DNA of 64,000 bases, taken from assembly GCF_006912135.1 (NCBI RefSeq), contig NZ_VIRS01000028.1, forward strand, positions 1 to 64,000, given 5' to 3'. This DNA comes from Cryptosporangium phraense. GTDB lineage: Bacteria; Actinomycetota; Actinomycetes; Mycobacteriales; Cryptosporangiaceae. This document shows positions 26,860-35,968 of this stretch, piece by piece. A program made the position numbers and the translations under genes. Position 1 is the first letter of the stretch, and the number at the start of each line of letters is the position of its first letter. Below the pieces are notes generated by a model. That model was not told where the DNA came from. It searched no databases and was given only the letters and a program-made list of their open reading frames with translations.

Positions 26860-27317
26860 GCCTGTGCCCCTTCGTTGGCCACGGCCTGGGCCGTGGCGTC
26901 CTTGAACGCCATCCACGCCAGCAGAGCGCACTTCACCCGGGCCGGGTACTTCGCGACGCCGGCGAACGCGACCGCGTCTTCCAGCACGTCCTCGTCCGGC
27001 TCGACCTGGCCCCGCGACTGCAACAGCTCGACGAACGTGTCGACGGTGGAGAACGCCTCCTCCACCGACTGCCCGACGAGCAGCTCGTGCAGCACCGACG
27101 CCGACGCCTGGCTGATAGAACACCCGGCACCGTCGTAGGAGACGTCGGCGACGCCACCGTCGGTCAGGTGGACCCGCAGCGTCACTTCGTCGCCGCACGT
27201 CGGGTTGACGTGGTGCACCTGCGCCTCGAACGGGTCACGCAGACCCTTGCCGTGCGGATGCTTGTAATGATCCAGGATGATCTCCTGGTACATCTGATCG
27301 CCAAAGAGCCCGCTCAT
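26856..27317 (-). CDS. sufU: SufU sulfurtransferase/scaffold
   Basis: 153 residues. IscU-like fold with the three conserved cysteines in NPTCGDE, GAGCSIS and RVKCALLAW, and the SufU-type insertion between the second and third cysteine. In Gram-positives SufU is zinc-bound and accepts sulfane sulfur from SufS. The ATG overlaps the sufS stop by 4 nt. Confidence 0.95.
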   Translation of the reverse strand: MSGLFGDQMYQEIILDHYKHPHGKGLRDPFEAQVHHVNPTCGDEVTLRVHLTDGGVADVSYDGAGCSISQASASVLHELLVGQSVEEAFSTVDTFVELLQSRGQVEPDEDVLEDAVAFAGVAKYPARVKCALLAWMAFKDATAQAVANEGAQA

Positions 27318-28588
27318 CCGAAGAACCTCACGACCTGATGCAACCCGTCGACCAGCGCATCAATTTCCGCTTCGGTCGTATACAGGTAAAAAGACGCGCG
27401 GGTCGTGGCCGGCACTCCGAACCGCACACACGTCGGGCGCGCACAGTGGTGCCCCACCCGGACCGCGATGCCCAGCTCGTCGAGGTACTGCCCGATGTCG
27501 TGCGGGTGGATCGCGCCGAGCGAGAACGAGATCGTCCCGCCCCGCGCCTCGGTCGTGTCGGGCCCGACGATCGTGAGCCCGGGAACCGACTTCAGCCGGG
27601 GCAACGCGTACGAGACCAGCGCGTGCTCGTGCGCCTGGACGTTCTCCAGCCCCAGATCCATCAGGTACCGCGCGGCCGCGCCGAGCCCGATGGCCTCGGC
27701 GATCGGCGGCGTGCCGGCCTCGAAGCGGTGCGGCACCTCGGCGAACGTCGACCCGTCCATCGAGACGGTCTCGATCATCTCGCCGCCACCGAGGAACGGC
27801 GGCATGTCGTTGAGCAGGTCGGCCCGGCCCCAGAGCACCCCGATGCCGGTCGGCCCCACCATCTTGTGCCCGGTGAACGCGATGAAGTCGACGCCCAGGT
27901 CGGCCACGTTCACCGGCATGTGCGGCACCGACTGGGACGCGTCGAGCATCACCAGCGCGCCGACCTGCCGGGCCCGGGACACGATCGGCTCGACCGGGTT
28001 CTGCGTCCCCAGGATGTTCGACTGGTGGACGTAGGAGACGAACCGCGTCCGCTCGTTGATCAGCGTGTCGAGCTCGGAGAGGTCGAGCCGGCCGTCGTCG
28101 GTGATCCGGAACCACCGCAGGGTCGCACCCGTGCGCTGGCAGAGCAGCTGCCACGGCACGATGTTCGAGTGGTGCTCCATCTCCGAGATGACGATCTCGT
28201 CACCCGGGCCGACCAGCGGGAACTCCGAGCCGTCGGGACGCCCGGCCGAGTTGCCGAGCGAGTACGCGACCAGGTTCAGCGCCTCGGACGAGTTCTTCGT
28301 GAAGATGATCTCGTTGCGGCTCGGCGCGTGGATCAGCTCGGCGATCGTGTCGCGGGCGCCCTCGTAGGCGAGCGTCGACTCGGAGCCGAGCGTGTGCACC
28401 GCCCGGGCCACGTTCGCGTTGTGCCGGGCGAAGTGCTCGGAGATCGTGTCGATGACGACCTGCGGCTTCTGCGACGTGTTCGCCGAGTCGAGGTAGACGA
28501 CCGGAACGCCCTCCGCGCCGCCCTCGTCGTGCAGGCGACGCGAGAGCAGCGGGAAGTCCTTCCGGATCAGCTCGACGTCGTAGCTCAT
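27314..28588 (-). CDS. sufS: Cysteine desulfurase SufS
   Basis: 424 residues. PLP-dependent class V aminotransferase fold. PLP lysine about 241 in FTGHKMVGPTGIGVLWG; active-site cysteine about 386 in HHCARPTCVRFG, followed by RASFYLYTT. It supplies persulfide sulfur to SufU and the SufBCD scaffold. The ATG overlaps the sufC stop by 4 nt. Length and motifs are those of group II (SufS) enzymes. Confidence 0.96.
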   Translation of the reverse strand: MSYDVELIRKDFPLLSRRLHDEGGAEGVPVVYLDSANTSQKPQVVIDTISEHFARHNANVARAVHTLGSESTLAYEGARDTIAELIHAPSRNEIIFTKNSSEALNLVAYSLGNSAGRPDGSEFPLVGPGDEIVISEMEHHSNIVPWQLLCQRTGATLRWFRITDDGRLDLSELDTLINERTRFVSYVHQSNILGTQNPVEPIVSRARQVGALVMLDASQSVPHMPVNVADLGVDFIAFTGHKMVGPTGIGVLWGRADLLNDMPPFLGGGEMIETVSMDGSTFAEVPHRFEAGTPPIAEAIGLGAAARYLMDLGLENVQAHEHALVSYALPRLKSVPGLTIVGPDTTEARGGTISFSLGAIHPHDIGQYLDELGIAVRVGHHCARPTCVRFGVPATTRASFYLYTTEAEIDALVDGLHQVVRFFG

Positions 28589-29349
28589 GAGGTGGCTCCC
28601 GCGGCGAGGAAGCGCTCGTAGCCCGACTCCTCCAGCTCGTCGGCGAGCTCCGCGCCACCCTCTTCGACGATCCGACCGCCGACGAACACGTGCACGAAGT
28701 CCGGCCGGATGTAGCGCAGGATCCGGGTGTAGTGGGTGATCAGCAGCGTGCCGAGTTCCCCGGTGCCGCGAGCCCGGTTCACGCCTTCGGAGACGACCTT
28801 CAGCGCGTCGATGTCGAGGCCGGAGTCGGTCTCGTCGAGGATCGCGATCTTCGGCTTGAGCAGCTCGAGCTGGAGGATCTCGTGCCGCTTCTTCTCACCG
28901 CCGGAGAAGCCCTCGTTGACGTTGCGCTCGGCGAACGACTGGTCGACGCCCAGCTCCTCCATCGCGCCCTTGACTTCCTTGACCCACAGGCGCAGCTTCG
29001 GCGCCTCGCCGCGGACCGCGGTCGCCGCGGTGCGCAGGAAGTTCGAGACCGAGACGCCGGGCACCTCGACCGGGTACTGCATGGCCAGGAACAGGCCGGC
29101 CCGGGCCCGCTCGTCGACGGTCATCGCGAGGACGTCCTCGCCGTCGAGCAGGACGCTGCCGCTGGTGACCGTGTACTTCGGGTGGCCGGCGATGGAGTAG
29201 GCCAGCGTGGACTTGCCGGAGCCGTTCGGCCCCATGATCGCGTGCGTCTCCCCCGACTTCACGGTGAGGTCGACGCCGCGGAGGATCGGCTTGCTGTCTT
29301 CGCCCGCGTTGACGCTGACGTGCAGGTCGCGGATCTCGAGCGTGCTCAC
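28585..29349 (-). CDS. sufC: SufC ATPase
   Basis: 254 residues. ABC-type ATPase with Walker A GPNGSGKSTLAYSI, signature FSGGEKKRHEILQ and Walker B AILDETDSGLDIDAL, all typical of SufC. It drives the SufBCD scaffold in the cytoplasm. GTG at 29349 overlaps the stop of the upstream ferredoxin gene by 4 nt and gives the family start (STLEIRDLHVSV). Confidence 0.96.
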   Translation of the reverse strand: MSTLEIRDLHVSVNAGEDSKPILRGVDLTVKSGETHAIMGPNGSGKSTLAYSIAGHPKYTVTSGSVLLDGEDVLAMTVDERARAGLFLAMQYPVEVPGVSVSNFLRTAATAVRGEAPKLRLWVKEVKGAMEELGVDQSFAERNVNEGFSGGEKKRHEILQLELLKPKIAILDETDSGLDIDALKVVSEGVNRARGTGELGTLLITHYTRILRYIRPDFVHVFVGGRIVEEGGAELADELEESGYERFLAAGATS

Positions 29350-29675
29350 TGGGGGAACTCCTGGTTCGTGGTGAGAGATACGAGTACGTCGTCGCCGTCG
29401 ACCCGGACCGGGTAGACGGGCACCGGCTTCGTGGCCGGCAGGCCGGTGGGTTTGCCCGACCGCAGATCGAAACGGGAGCCGTGCAGCCAGCACTCGATCG
29501 TGCAGTCCTCGACGTCGCCCTCGGAGAGCGGAACCGTCGCGTGGGAGCACTCGTCGCGGATCGCGAAGAACTCGCCGTCGGACCGGACCACGGCGATCGA
29601 CTCGCCGTCGATCTCGACCGCGAGAGCGCCCTCGTCCTCGACGTCGCTCACCGCACAGGCGCGGACGTAGCTCAT
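29346..29675 (-). CDS. Rieske-type [2Fe-2S] ferredoxin in the suf operon
   Basis: 109 residues. Rieske cluster motif C-x-H (ECSHATVPL) with C-x2-H (ECWLHGSRFDL), as in NirD/dioxygenase-type ferredoxins. It lies between sufD and sufC with 4-nt overlaps on both sides, so it is an integral operon member, probably an electron donor for cluster assembly. This placement is, as far as I recall, common in actinobacteria other than mycobacteria. Confidence 0.93.
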   Translation of the reverse strand: MSYVRACAVSDVEDEGALAVEIDGESIAVVRSDGEFFAIRDECSHATVPLSEGDVEDCTIECWLHGSRFDLRSGKPTGLPATKPVPVYPVRVDGDDVLVSLTTNQEFPQ

Positions 29676-30853
29676 GCCCCCGCCTTGGCCAGCCGCGCGT
29701 CGATCGTGCTGGTGATCGCCTCGACCAGCTCGTCGTTGCCGATCTTCTGCGTGATCTCGGCGAAGAAGCCGCGCACGACCAGTCGCCGGGCCTCGTCGGC
29801 CGGGATGCCCCGGGACTGCAGGTAGAACAGCTGCTCGTCGTCGAAACGGCCGGTCGCGCTCGCGTGCCCGGCGCCGACGATCTCGCCGGTCTCGATCTCC
29901 AGGTTCGGCACCGAGTCGGCCCGGGCGCCGTCGGTGAGCACCAGGTTCCGGTTGATCTCGTACGTGTCGGTGCCGGTGGCCTCGTCCTGGATCAGCACGT
30001 CGCCGACCCAGACCGTGTGCGCGTCCGCGCCCTGCAGCGCGCCGCGGTAGACGACGTTGCTCCGGCAGTCGGGCACCGAGTGGTCGACGAACAGCCGGTG
30101 CTCGAGGTGCTGGCCGGCGTCGGCGAAGTAGATGCCGTAGGCGTCGATCTCGCCGCCGCGGCCGGTGAACTCGACCGACGTGTACTGCCGGACCAGGTCG
30201 CCGCCGAGCGTGATCTGGATGTGCGTGAGCCGCGAGTCGCGGCCGAGCTTCACCCGCTGGTGCTGCAGCTGAACCGAGTCGCCCGACCAGTCGGTGCGGG
30301 TCACGACCGTCGCCCCGGCGTTGTCACCGACGAGGATCTCGACGTTGTCGGCCAGCGTGACGTTGCCCGCGTGGTCGAGGAGGATCTTGACCTCGGCGTT
30401 CGGCTTGATGTCGAGCACCGTGTGGTGGTAGCTCGCGCCTTCGGCGCTGCGGCCGGTCAGGTCGAGGACCACGTACTCGTCCACCACGCCGGTCACCGTG
30501 ACGACGGTCGCGGTCTTCACCTTCCCGTACGCGTCGGCCGAGGGGCGGTCGAACGGCGTCAGCGCGCTCCCGACCCGCGGGTCGTCCGCGCTCACGTGCT
30601 CGATGCGGACGCCGTCCGGCGCGCCGGCGCGCTCGTCGAGCGTGCCGTCCGGCGCCGGAGCGGCGCTGCTGTCGTGCAGGCCACGGAGCCGGCCGAGCGG
30701 CGTGAACCGCCACTCTTCCTCGCGGCCGGTCAGCTGCGGGAAGTCGGCCACGTCGTAGGACCGCAGAGCCACGGCCTTGCTGGCCCGCGGCTTGCCATCG
30801 GCCGGGCCGCCGTGACTGTGCGCTCCGGCGAGCACAGGAGCATCGCTAGACAC
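29672..30853 (-). CDS. sufD: SufD scaffold subunit
   Basis: 393 residues. SufBD core fold, with the C-terminal conserved stretch GRFDDEQLFYLQSRGIPADE followed by ARRLVVRGFFAEI. It partners SufB and SufC in the Fe-S scaffold. GTG 30853 is chosen; AAGGAT lies about 9 nt upstream. A 37-nt gap separates it from sufB. Confidence 0.94.
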   Translation of the reverse strand: MSSDAPVLAGAHSHGGPADGKPRASKAVALRSYDVADFPQLTGREEEWRFTPLGRLRGLHDSSAAPAPDGTLDERAGAPDGVRIEHVSADDPRVGSALTPFDRPSADAYGKVKTATVVTVTGVVDEYVVLDLTGRSAEGASYHHTVLDIKPNAEVKILLDHAGNVTLADNVEILVGDNAGATVVTRTDWSGDSVQLQHQRVKLGRDSRLTHIQITLGGDLVRQYTSVEFTGRGGEIDAYGIYFADAGQHLEHRLFVDHSVPDCRSNVVYRGALQGADAHTVWVGDVLIQDEATGTDTYEINRNLVLTDGARADSVPNLEIETGEIVGAGHASATGRFDDEQLFYLQSRGIPADEARRLVVRGFFAEITQKIGNDELVEAITSTIDARLAKAGA

Positions 30854-30890
30854 TTACTTTGATCCTTCGTTCGAAGTTCGGGGGGCCTGA

Positions 30891-32357
30891 TTAACCGACT
30901 GCGCCTTCCATCTGCAGCTCGATCAGGCGGTTGAGCTCCAGCGCGTACTCCATCGGAAGCTCACGGGCGATCGGCTCGACGAAGCCGCGGACGATCATCG
31001 CCATCGCCTCGTCCTCGGTGAGACCCCGGCTCATCAGGTAGAACAGCTGGTCGTCGCTGATCTTCGAGACCGTCGCCTCGTGCCCCATCGCCACGTCGTC
31101 CTCGCGAACGTCGACATAGGGGTACGTGTCGGAGCGAGAAACGGTGTCGACGAGCAGCGCGTCGCACTTCACCGTCGACTTCGAGCCGACCGCGCCGTCG
31201 AGCACCTGGACCAGGCCGCGGTACGACGTCCGGCCACCGCCCCGGGCCACCGACTTGCTGACGATCGTCGACGACGTGTTCGGGGCCGCGTGCACCATCT
31301 TGGCGCCCGCGTCCTGGTGCTGACCCTCGCCCGCGAACGCGATCGAGAGAACCTCGCCCTTGGCGTGCTCACCGGTCATGAACACGGCCGGGTACTTCAT
31401 CGTCACCTTGGAGCCGATGTTGCCGTCGATCCACTCCATGGTCGCGCCCTCGTGGCACACGGCCCGCTTGGTGACCAGGTTGTAGACGTTGTTCGACCAG
31501 TTCTGGATCGTCGTGTACCGGCACCGGGCGTTCTTCTTGACGATGATCTCGACGACCGCGGAGTGCAGCGAGTCCGACGTGTAGATCGGCGCCGTGCAGC
31601 CCTCGACGTAGTGCACGTACGCACCCTCGTCGACGATGATCAGCGTCCGCTCGAACTGGCCCATGTTCTCGGTGTTGATCCGGAAGTAGGCCTGCAGCGG
31701 GATCTCGACGTGCACGCCCTTCGGCACGTAGATGAACGAGCCACCGGACCAGACCGCGGTGTTCAGCGCGGCGAACTTGTTGTCGCCGACCGGGATCACC
31801 GAGCCGAAGTACTCCTTGAAGATGTCCTCGTGCTCTTTGAGCGCCGTGTCGGTGTCGAGGAAGACGACGCCCTGCTCCTCGAGGTCTTCCCGGATCTTGT
31901 GGTAGACGACCTCGGACTCGTACTGGGCCGCGACGCCGGCGACGAGGCGCTGCTTCTCCGCCTCGGGGATGCCGAGCTTGTCGTAGGTGGCCTTGATGTC
32001 CTCCGGAAGCTCCTCCCAGCTCTGGGCCTGCTTCTCGGTGGAGCGCACGAAGTACTTGATGTTGTCGAAGTCGATGCCGCCGAGGTCGGCGCCCCAGTCG
32101 GGCATCGGCTTCTTGCCGAACAGCGTCAGCCCCCGGAGACGGCGGCGGAGCATCCACTCGGGTTCGTTCTTCTTCGCCGAGATGTCCCGGACCACGGCCT
32201 CGTTCAGACCACGCGTCGCGGCCGCGCCGGCCACGTCGGTGTCGGCCCAGCCGAACTGATAGTTGCCCAGCGCCGCGATCTGCTCGTCCTGCGTGAGCGG
32301 CACGGTAGCGACAGGCGCGCCGGCCTCCGAGCGGTTCTCGGGCGTGATGGCGGTCAT
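30891..32357 (-). CDS. sufB: SufB scaffold subunit
   Basis: 488 residues, the typical SufB length. Conserved stretches include GVFL-like [61 protein letters not shown], and the C-terminal [19 protein letters not shown]. It carries the cluster-building cysteine core of SufBC2D. ATG 32357 has GGGAGGA 7 nt upstream on the leftward strand. Confidence 0.97.
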   Translation of the reverse strand: MTAITPENRSEAGAPVATVPLTQDEQIAALGNYQFGWADTDVAGAAATRGLNEAVVRDISAKKNEPEWMLRRRLRGLTLFGKKPMPDWGADLGGIDFDNIKYFVRSTEKQAQSWEELPEDIKATYDKLGIPEAEKQRLVAGVAAQYESEVVYHKIREDLEEQGVVFLDTDTALKEHEDIFKEYFGSVIPVGDNKFAALNTAVWSGGSFIYVPKGVHVEIPLQAYFRINTENMGQFERTLIIVDEGAYVHYVEGCTAPIYTSDSLHSAVVEIIVKKNARCRYTTIQNWSNNVYNLVTKRAVCHEGATMEWIDGNIGSKVTMKYPAVFMTGEHAKGEVLSIAFAGEGQHQDAGAKMVHAAPNTSSTIVSKSVARGGGRTSYRGLVQVLDGAVGSKSTVKCDALLVDTVSRSDTYPYVDVREDDVAMGHEATVSKISDDQLFYLMSRGLTEDEAMAMIVRGFVEPIARELPMEYALELNRLIELQMEGAVG

Positions 32358-32403
32358 GAGGACGTCCTCCCGGGACGGGTGTAGGTGCAGGTAATGCCGT
32401 GGT

Positions 32404-33087
32404 TCACACTGCTTCTTTCGGTCTCGGCGGCGCCGGTATGTGCGTCGTACAGACGCCGTCGCCGTGCGCGATCGTCGCGAGCCGCTGGACGTGGCTGCCG
32501 AGCAACCGCGAGATGACCGCGGTCTCGGCCTCGCACAGCTGCGGGAACTCCGCGGCGACCTGGGCGACCGGGCAGTGGTGCTGGCACAGCTGCCCGCCGC
32601 CGGCCAGCGCCGAAGCGCTGGCAGCGTAACCCTCGGCGGAGAGCGCGTCGGCCAGGGCCTCGGCCCGCGCCAGCGGATCGTCACCGGCGTCGGCCATCGC
32701 CGCCCGGCACCGCTCCTCGAGTACCCGCACGCGCTCGGCGGCGAACGTCGCCACCGCGTCGTCACCGTGCAGGCGGGCGAGGAACCGGAGCACCTCGGCG
32801 GCCAGGTCGTCGTACATGTGCGGGAACGTCTCCCGACCGGCGTCGGTGAGCACGAACTCCTTGGCCGGGCGTCCGCGGCCCCGCGGGCCGCGGCCCGGCC
32901 GCTCCCGGCTGACGACGCTGCCCTCGGCGAGCATCGCGTCGAGGTGGCGGCGGACGGCCGCCGGGGTGAGGCCCAGTCGCTCGCTCAGGTCGGCGGCCGT
33001 GGCCGCGCCTTCTTCGAGCAGGAGTCGGCCGACCCGGTCACGGGTCCTCTCGTCGGTGGGCCCGACGGTCGGCTCGACGTTTTTCAC
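32404..33087 (-). CDS. sufR: SufR Fe-S-sensing repressor
   Basis: 227 residues. N-terminal winged helix (about 15-75: [20 protein letters not shown]). The C-terminal cysteine cluster CQHHC (about 172-176), then Cys about 188 and Cys about 217 (GDGVCTTH), fits the SufR cluster-binding pattern. It represses the suf operon while holding a cluster. The GTG start at 33087 lies inside a CAAC-N6-GTTG palindrome, so autorepression would act right at the start of its own mRNA. It heads the operon, 46 nt before sufB. Confidence 0.93.
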   Translation of the reverse strand: MKNVEPTVGPTDERTRDRVGRLLLEEGAATAADLSERLGLTPAAVRRHLDAMLAEGSVVSRERPGRGPRGRGRPAKEFVLTDAGRETFPHMYDDLAAEVLRFLARLHGDDAVATFAAERVRVLEERCRAAMADAGDDPLARAEALADALSAEGYAASASALAGGGQLCQHHCPVAQVAAEFPQLCEAETAVISRLLGSHVQRLATIAHGDGVCTTHIPAPPRPKEAV

Positions 33088-33100
33088 AACATCATTGTTG
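33087..33100. promoter_or_regulatory. SufR operator CAAC-N6-GTTG
   Basis: CAACATCATTGTTG is a perfect palindrome at its ends and matches the SufR site I recall from Streptomyces avermitilis (CAAC-N6-GTTG). It overlaps the sufR start codon. Confidence 0.75.
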
Positions 33101-33159
33101 CGGATATCCGGCGGACCGGCCAGCGCGGGTTACGCGTGGGTATTCGTGAGCACGGTCAC

Positions 33160-33178
33160 GCAGGGTAGCCTTACCTTT
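33160..33178. promoter_or_regulatory. Possible IdeR/DtxR iron box
   Basis: The leftward strand matches the 19-bp iron box consensus (TTAGGTTAGGCTAACCTAA) at 13 of 19 positions, with core GGTAAGGCTACCCT. It lies 73 nt upstream of sufR and just before a GATAAT (33192-33197) that could serve the rightward AAC(3) gene. Confidence 0.4.
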
Positions 33179-33232
33179 CTACGACACGCCCGATAATCGT
33201 GTGGTCTGTGAGCATTCCCCGCGTGGGGCACG

Positions 33233-34102
33233 ATGGCGCCCGTGACTTCAGTTCTCGCCGGACGCCTCGCCGATCCCGCGGCACGGGAGGCAACCGTGGT
33301 CGCGCGAACCCCGGCGCCGCGCACCCGCAAGACGCTCGCGGCCGACCTTCGGGCCCTCGGCGTCCGGGACGGGGATGTGCTCCTCACCCACACCTCGGTC
33401 TCCGCGCTGGGCTGGGTCGCCGGGCGCGAACACGCGGTGATCCTGGCTCTGCTCGACGCGGTCGGGCCGACCGGCACGCTCGTCGTCCCGACCCAGACCG
33501 GCACCAACTCCGACCCCTCCGAGTGGCAGGCGCCGGCCGTGCCGGCCGAGTGGTGGGACGTCATCCGGGCCGAGGCGCCCGGCTTCGACCCGGCCCGGAC
33601 GCCGACCGACGGCATGGGCTGGCTGCCCGAGACGCTGCGGACCTGGCCCGGCGCGGTCCGCAGCACCCACCCGCAGACGTCGTTCGCCGCGCTCGGCCCG
33701 TCGGCCGGCGCGCTGATGGCCCGGCACGACCTCGACTGCCGGTTCGGAGACCGGTCGCCGCTGGCCGCGCTCGAGGCGGCCGGTGCGAGAGTGCTGCTGC
33801 TCGGCGCCGGCTACCACGCCTGCACCGCGTTCCACCTGGGTGAGGCCCGGTCGGCCGGAGCTCCGCGGGAACGGCTCGCCTGCGCGGTGCTCGACGCCGA
33901 CGGCGAGCGTCGCTGGACCCACTACGTCGACGTCGTGGCCGACGAGCGGGACTTCGCCTCGCTCGGCGCCGCGTTCGCGGGCACCGGCGAGGTGACGGCC
34001 GGCCCGGTCGGGTCGGCCCGGGCCAAGATCTTCGCTCTGGACGCCGCCGCGCGCTTCGCGTCGACCTGGATCCCGGCGCACCGGCCGGGCTGGAGCTCTT
34101 AG
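33233..34102 (+). CDS. AAC(3)-family aminoglycoside N-acetyltransferase
   Basis: 289 residues, the family's usual size. Recognised by the N-terminal GDVLLTHTSVSALGWVAG (about 46-63), VPTQTGTNSDPSEW, STHPQTSFAALGP (catalytic His about 145), DRSPLAALEAAGARVLLLG and YHACTAFHLGEA. These enzymes acetylate the 3-amino group of 2-deoxystreptamine antibiotics using acetyl-CoA. Chromosomal relatives may have other amine substrates. ATG 33233 or GTG 33242 are both possible. It is divergent from sufR and overlaps purU by 4 bp tail to tail. Confidence 0.88.
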   Translation: MAPVTSVLAGRLADPAAREATVVARTPAPRTRKTLAADLRALGVRDGDVLLTHTSVSALGWVAGREHAVILALLDAVGPTGTLVVPTQTGTNSDPSEWQAPAVPAEWWDVIRAEAPGFDPARTPTDGMGWLPETLRTWPGAVRSTHPQTSFAALGPSAGALMARHDLDCRFGDRSPLAALEAAGARVLLLGAGYHACTAFHLGEARSAGAPRERLACAVLDADGERRWTHYVDVVADERDFASLGAAFAGTGEVTAGPVGSARAKIFALDAAARFASTWIPAHRPGWSS

Positions 34103-34959
34103 CGGAAGACCACCGTGCGGTCGCCGTTGAGCAGCACCCGGTGCTCGACGTGCCACTTGACCGCCCGGGAGAGGGCCAGGCACTCGACGTCCCGGCCGCT
34201 CTGCACCATCTCGTCCGGGCCGTCGGTGTGGTCGACTCGGGCGACCTCCTGCTCGATGATCGGGCCCTCATCCAGGTCGCCGGTGACGTAGTGCGCGGTC
34301 GCGCCGATCACCTTGACGCCCCGGGCGTGAGCCTGGTGGTACGGCCGGGCGCCCTTGAAGCTGGGCAGGAACGAGTGGTGGATGTTGATCGCGCGTCCGG
34401 CCAGGTCACGGCAGAGGTCGTCGGACAGGATCTGCATGTAGCGGGCGAGCACGACCAGGTCGACCCGGTGTTCGTCGATCAGCCCGCGCAGCTTCGCCTC
34501 GGCCTCGTCCTTGGTGTCCGGTGTCACCGGGACGTGGTGGAACGGGACGTTGTGCCAGCGGGCCAGCGCCGCGAAGTCCGAGTGGTTCGAGACGATCGCC
34601 GGGACGTCGATCTTGAGGGCGCCGGTCTCGCGGCGGAACAGCAGGTCGTTGAGGCAGTGCCCGAGCTTGCTCACCAGGATCAGCACCCGCGGGCGGACCG
34701 CGAGGTCGTGGACGCCCCAGTCCATGCCGAACTCGGCCGCGGTCGGCGCGAACTCGTCCCGCAGGTCCCCCGCACTGCCGGTTGCCGGACCGGAGATGTG
34801 GACGCGCATGAAGAAGCGGCCGGTGAACGGGTCGCCGAACTGCTGGCTCTCCAGGATGTTGCAACCGGCACCGGCGAGGCGGCCGGCGACCGCGTGGACG
34901 ATGCCGGGACGGTCGGCACAAGACAAGGTGAGGACGTACTGGGGTGACGATTCGGGCAC
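34099..34959 (-). CDS. purU: Formyltetrahydrofolate deformylase
   Basis: 286 residues. An N-terminal ACT domain (about 8-85: YVLTLSCADRPGIVHAVAG) is followed by a formyltransferase-like hydrolase domain with NIHHSFLPSFKGARPYHQA and GATAHYVTGDLDEGPIIEQ. It releases formate from 10-formyl-THF, balancing one-carbon pools. GTG 34959 is chosen because the ACT domain starts there and TAGCCT (34967-34972) stands 7 nt upstream, a leaderless arrangement. A longer frame upstream would overlap ctaA. It is divergent from ctaA with only 61 nt between the starts. Confidence 0.95.
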   Translation of the reverse strand: MPESSPQYVLTLSCADRPGIVHAVAGRLAGAGCNILESQQFGDPFTGRFFMRVHISGPATGSAGDLRDEFAPTAAEFGMDWGVHDLAVRPRVLILVSKLGHCLNDLLFRRETGALKIDVPAIVSNHSDFAALARWHNVPFHHVPVTPDTKDEAEAKLRGLIDEHRVDLVVLARYMQILSDDLCRDLAGRAINIHHSFLPSFKGARPYHQAHARGVKVIGATAHYVTGDLDEGPIIEQEVARVDHTDGPDEMVQSGRDVECLALSRAVKWHVEHRVLLNGDRTVVFR

Positions 34960-35020
34960 GGCCTGGAGGCTACCCGGAGCGATTCGGAGCCGATCGTCTA
35001 CGGCACATAGAATGCCGCGC
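34960..35020. promoter_or_regulatory. Compact divergent leaderless promoters of purU and ctaA
   Basis: Rightward TAGAAT (35008-35013) is 7 nt before ATG 35021. Leftward TAGCCT (34972-34967) is 7 nt before GTG 34959. The -35 regions would interleave. Confidence 0.5.
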
Positions 35021-35968
35021 ATGAGTACCGCGACCGCCGCCGCTACCGAGCCGGCAGCACCGGACCGGGACCCGACCTGGTTCCAGCGGCTGCGGAACGC
35101 GCCGTCGCTGGTCCGGTGGCTCGCGTTCGGGACGGTCGTGGGCAACATCGTGATCGTGCTCACCGGCGCCGCGGTCCGGCTGTCGGCGTCCGGGCTCGGC
35201 TGCCCGACCTGGCCCAAGTGCACCGACGACAGCTACACGAACACGCCCGAGTTCGGCATCCACGGCTACATCGAGTTCGGCAACCGCCTGCTGACGTTCG
35301 TCCTGTCGGCGATCGTGGCCGCGGCGATCATCACGGTGTTCCTCCAGCGGCCCCGGCGCCGCTCGCTGGTCTGGCTGTCGCTGGCCCAGTTCTTCGGCAT
35401 CGTCGCCCAGGCCGTCGTCGGCGGCATCACGGTGCTGACCGGGCTGAACCCGTGGACGGTTTCGGCGCACTTCCTGGTGTCGATGGCCCTGATCTACGCG
35501 GCCTACGCGTTCTGGGTCCGCACCGGCGAGGGCGACGGGCCGCGCGACTGGCGGGTCACGGCGCCGCTGCGCTGGGTCGGCCGGGGAATCGCCGTGGCCG
35601 CGGGCGCGACGATCGTCATCGGCACGGTGGTGACCGGGAGCGGCCCGCACTCGGGCGACGGGAACGCCCCGCGGACCGGGTTCGACCCGGCGCTGGTCAG
35701 CCAGCTGCACGCGGACGCGGTGTTCCTGCTCATCGGGCTGACGATCGGGGGCGTGCTGGCGCTGCGCGGGGTCCCGGCCGCCCGCAACGCGGTGATCGCG
35801 CTGCTCGTCGTCGAGCTGGCCCAGGGGCTGATCGGGTACGTCCAGTACTTCACGCACCTCCCGGTGGGCCTGGTGGCCGCGCACGTGCTCGGTGCCTCCA
35901 TCCTCTGGGCGTTCGCTCTCCACGTCCTCTTCAGCCTCCGGGTGCGGAATGATCGACTTACGGCCTGA
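35021..35968 (+). CDS. ctaA: Heme A synthase (COX15/CtaA family)
   Basis: 315 residues, eight predicted membrane helices. Heme-ligand histidines in IHGYIEFGNRLL, SAHFLVSM, LHADAVFLL and AAHVLGASILWAFALH, and the conserved external cysteine pair GLGCPTWPKC. It oxidises heme O to heme A for cytochrome c oxidase; CtaB, encoded 3 kb downstream, makes heme O. ATG 35021 is preceded by TAGAAT at 7 nt. The 3' end overlaps the next gene by 20 nt, implying coupling. Confidence 0.95.
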   Translation: MSTATAAATEPAAPDRDPTWFQRLRNAPSLVRWLAFGTVVGNIVIVLTGAAVRLSASGLGCPTWPKCTDDSYTNTPEFGIHGYIEFGNRLLTFVLSAIVAAAIITVFLQRPRRRSLVWLSLAQFFGIVAQAVVGGITVLTGLNPWTVSAHFLVSMALIYAAYAFWVRTGEGDGPRDWRVTAPLRWVGRGIAVAAGATIVIGTVVTGSGPHSGDGNAPRTGFDPALVSQLHADAVFLLIGLTIGGVLALRGVPAARNAVIALLVVELAQGLIGYVQYFTHLPVGLVAAHVLGASILWAFALHVLFSLRVRNDRLTA

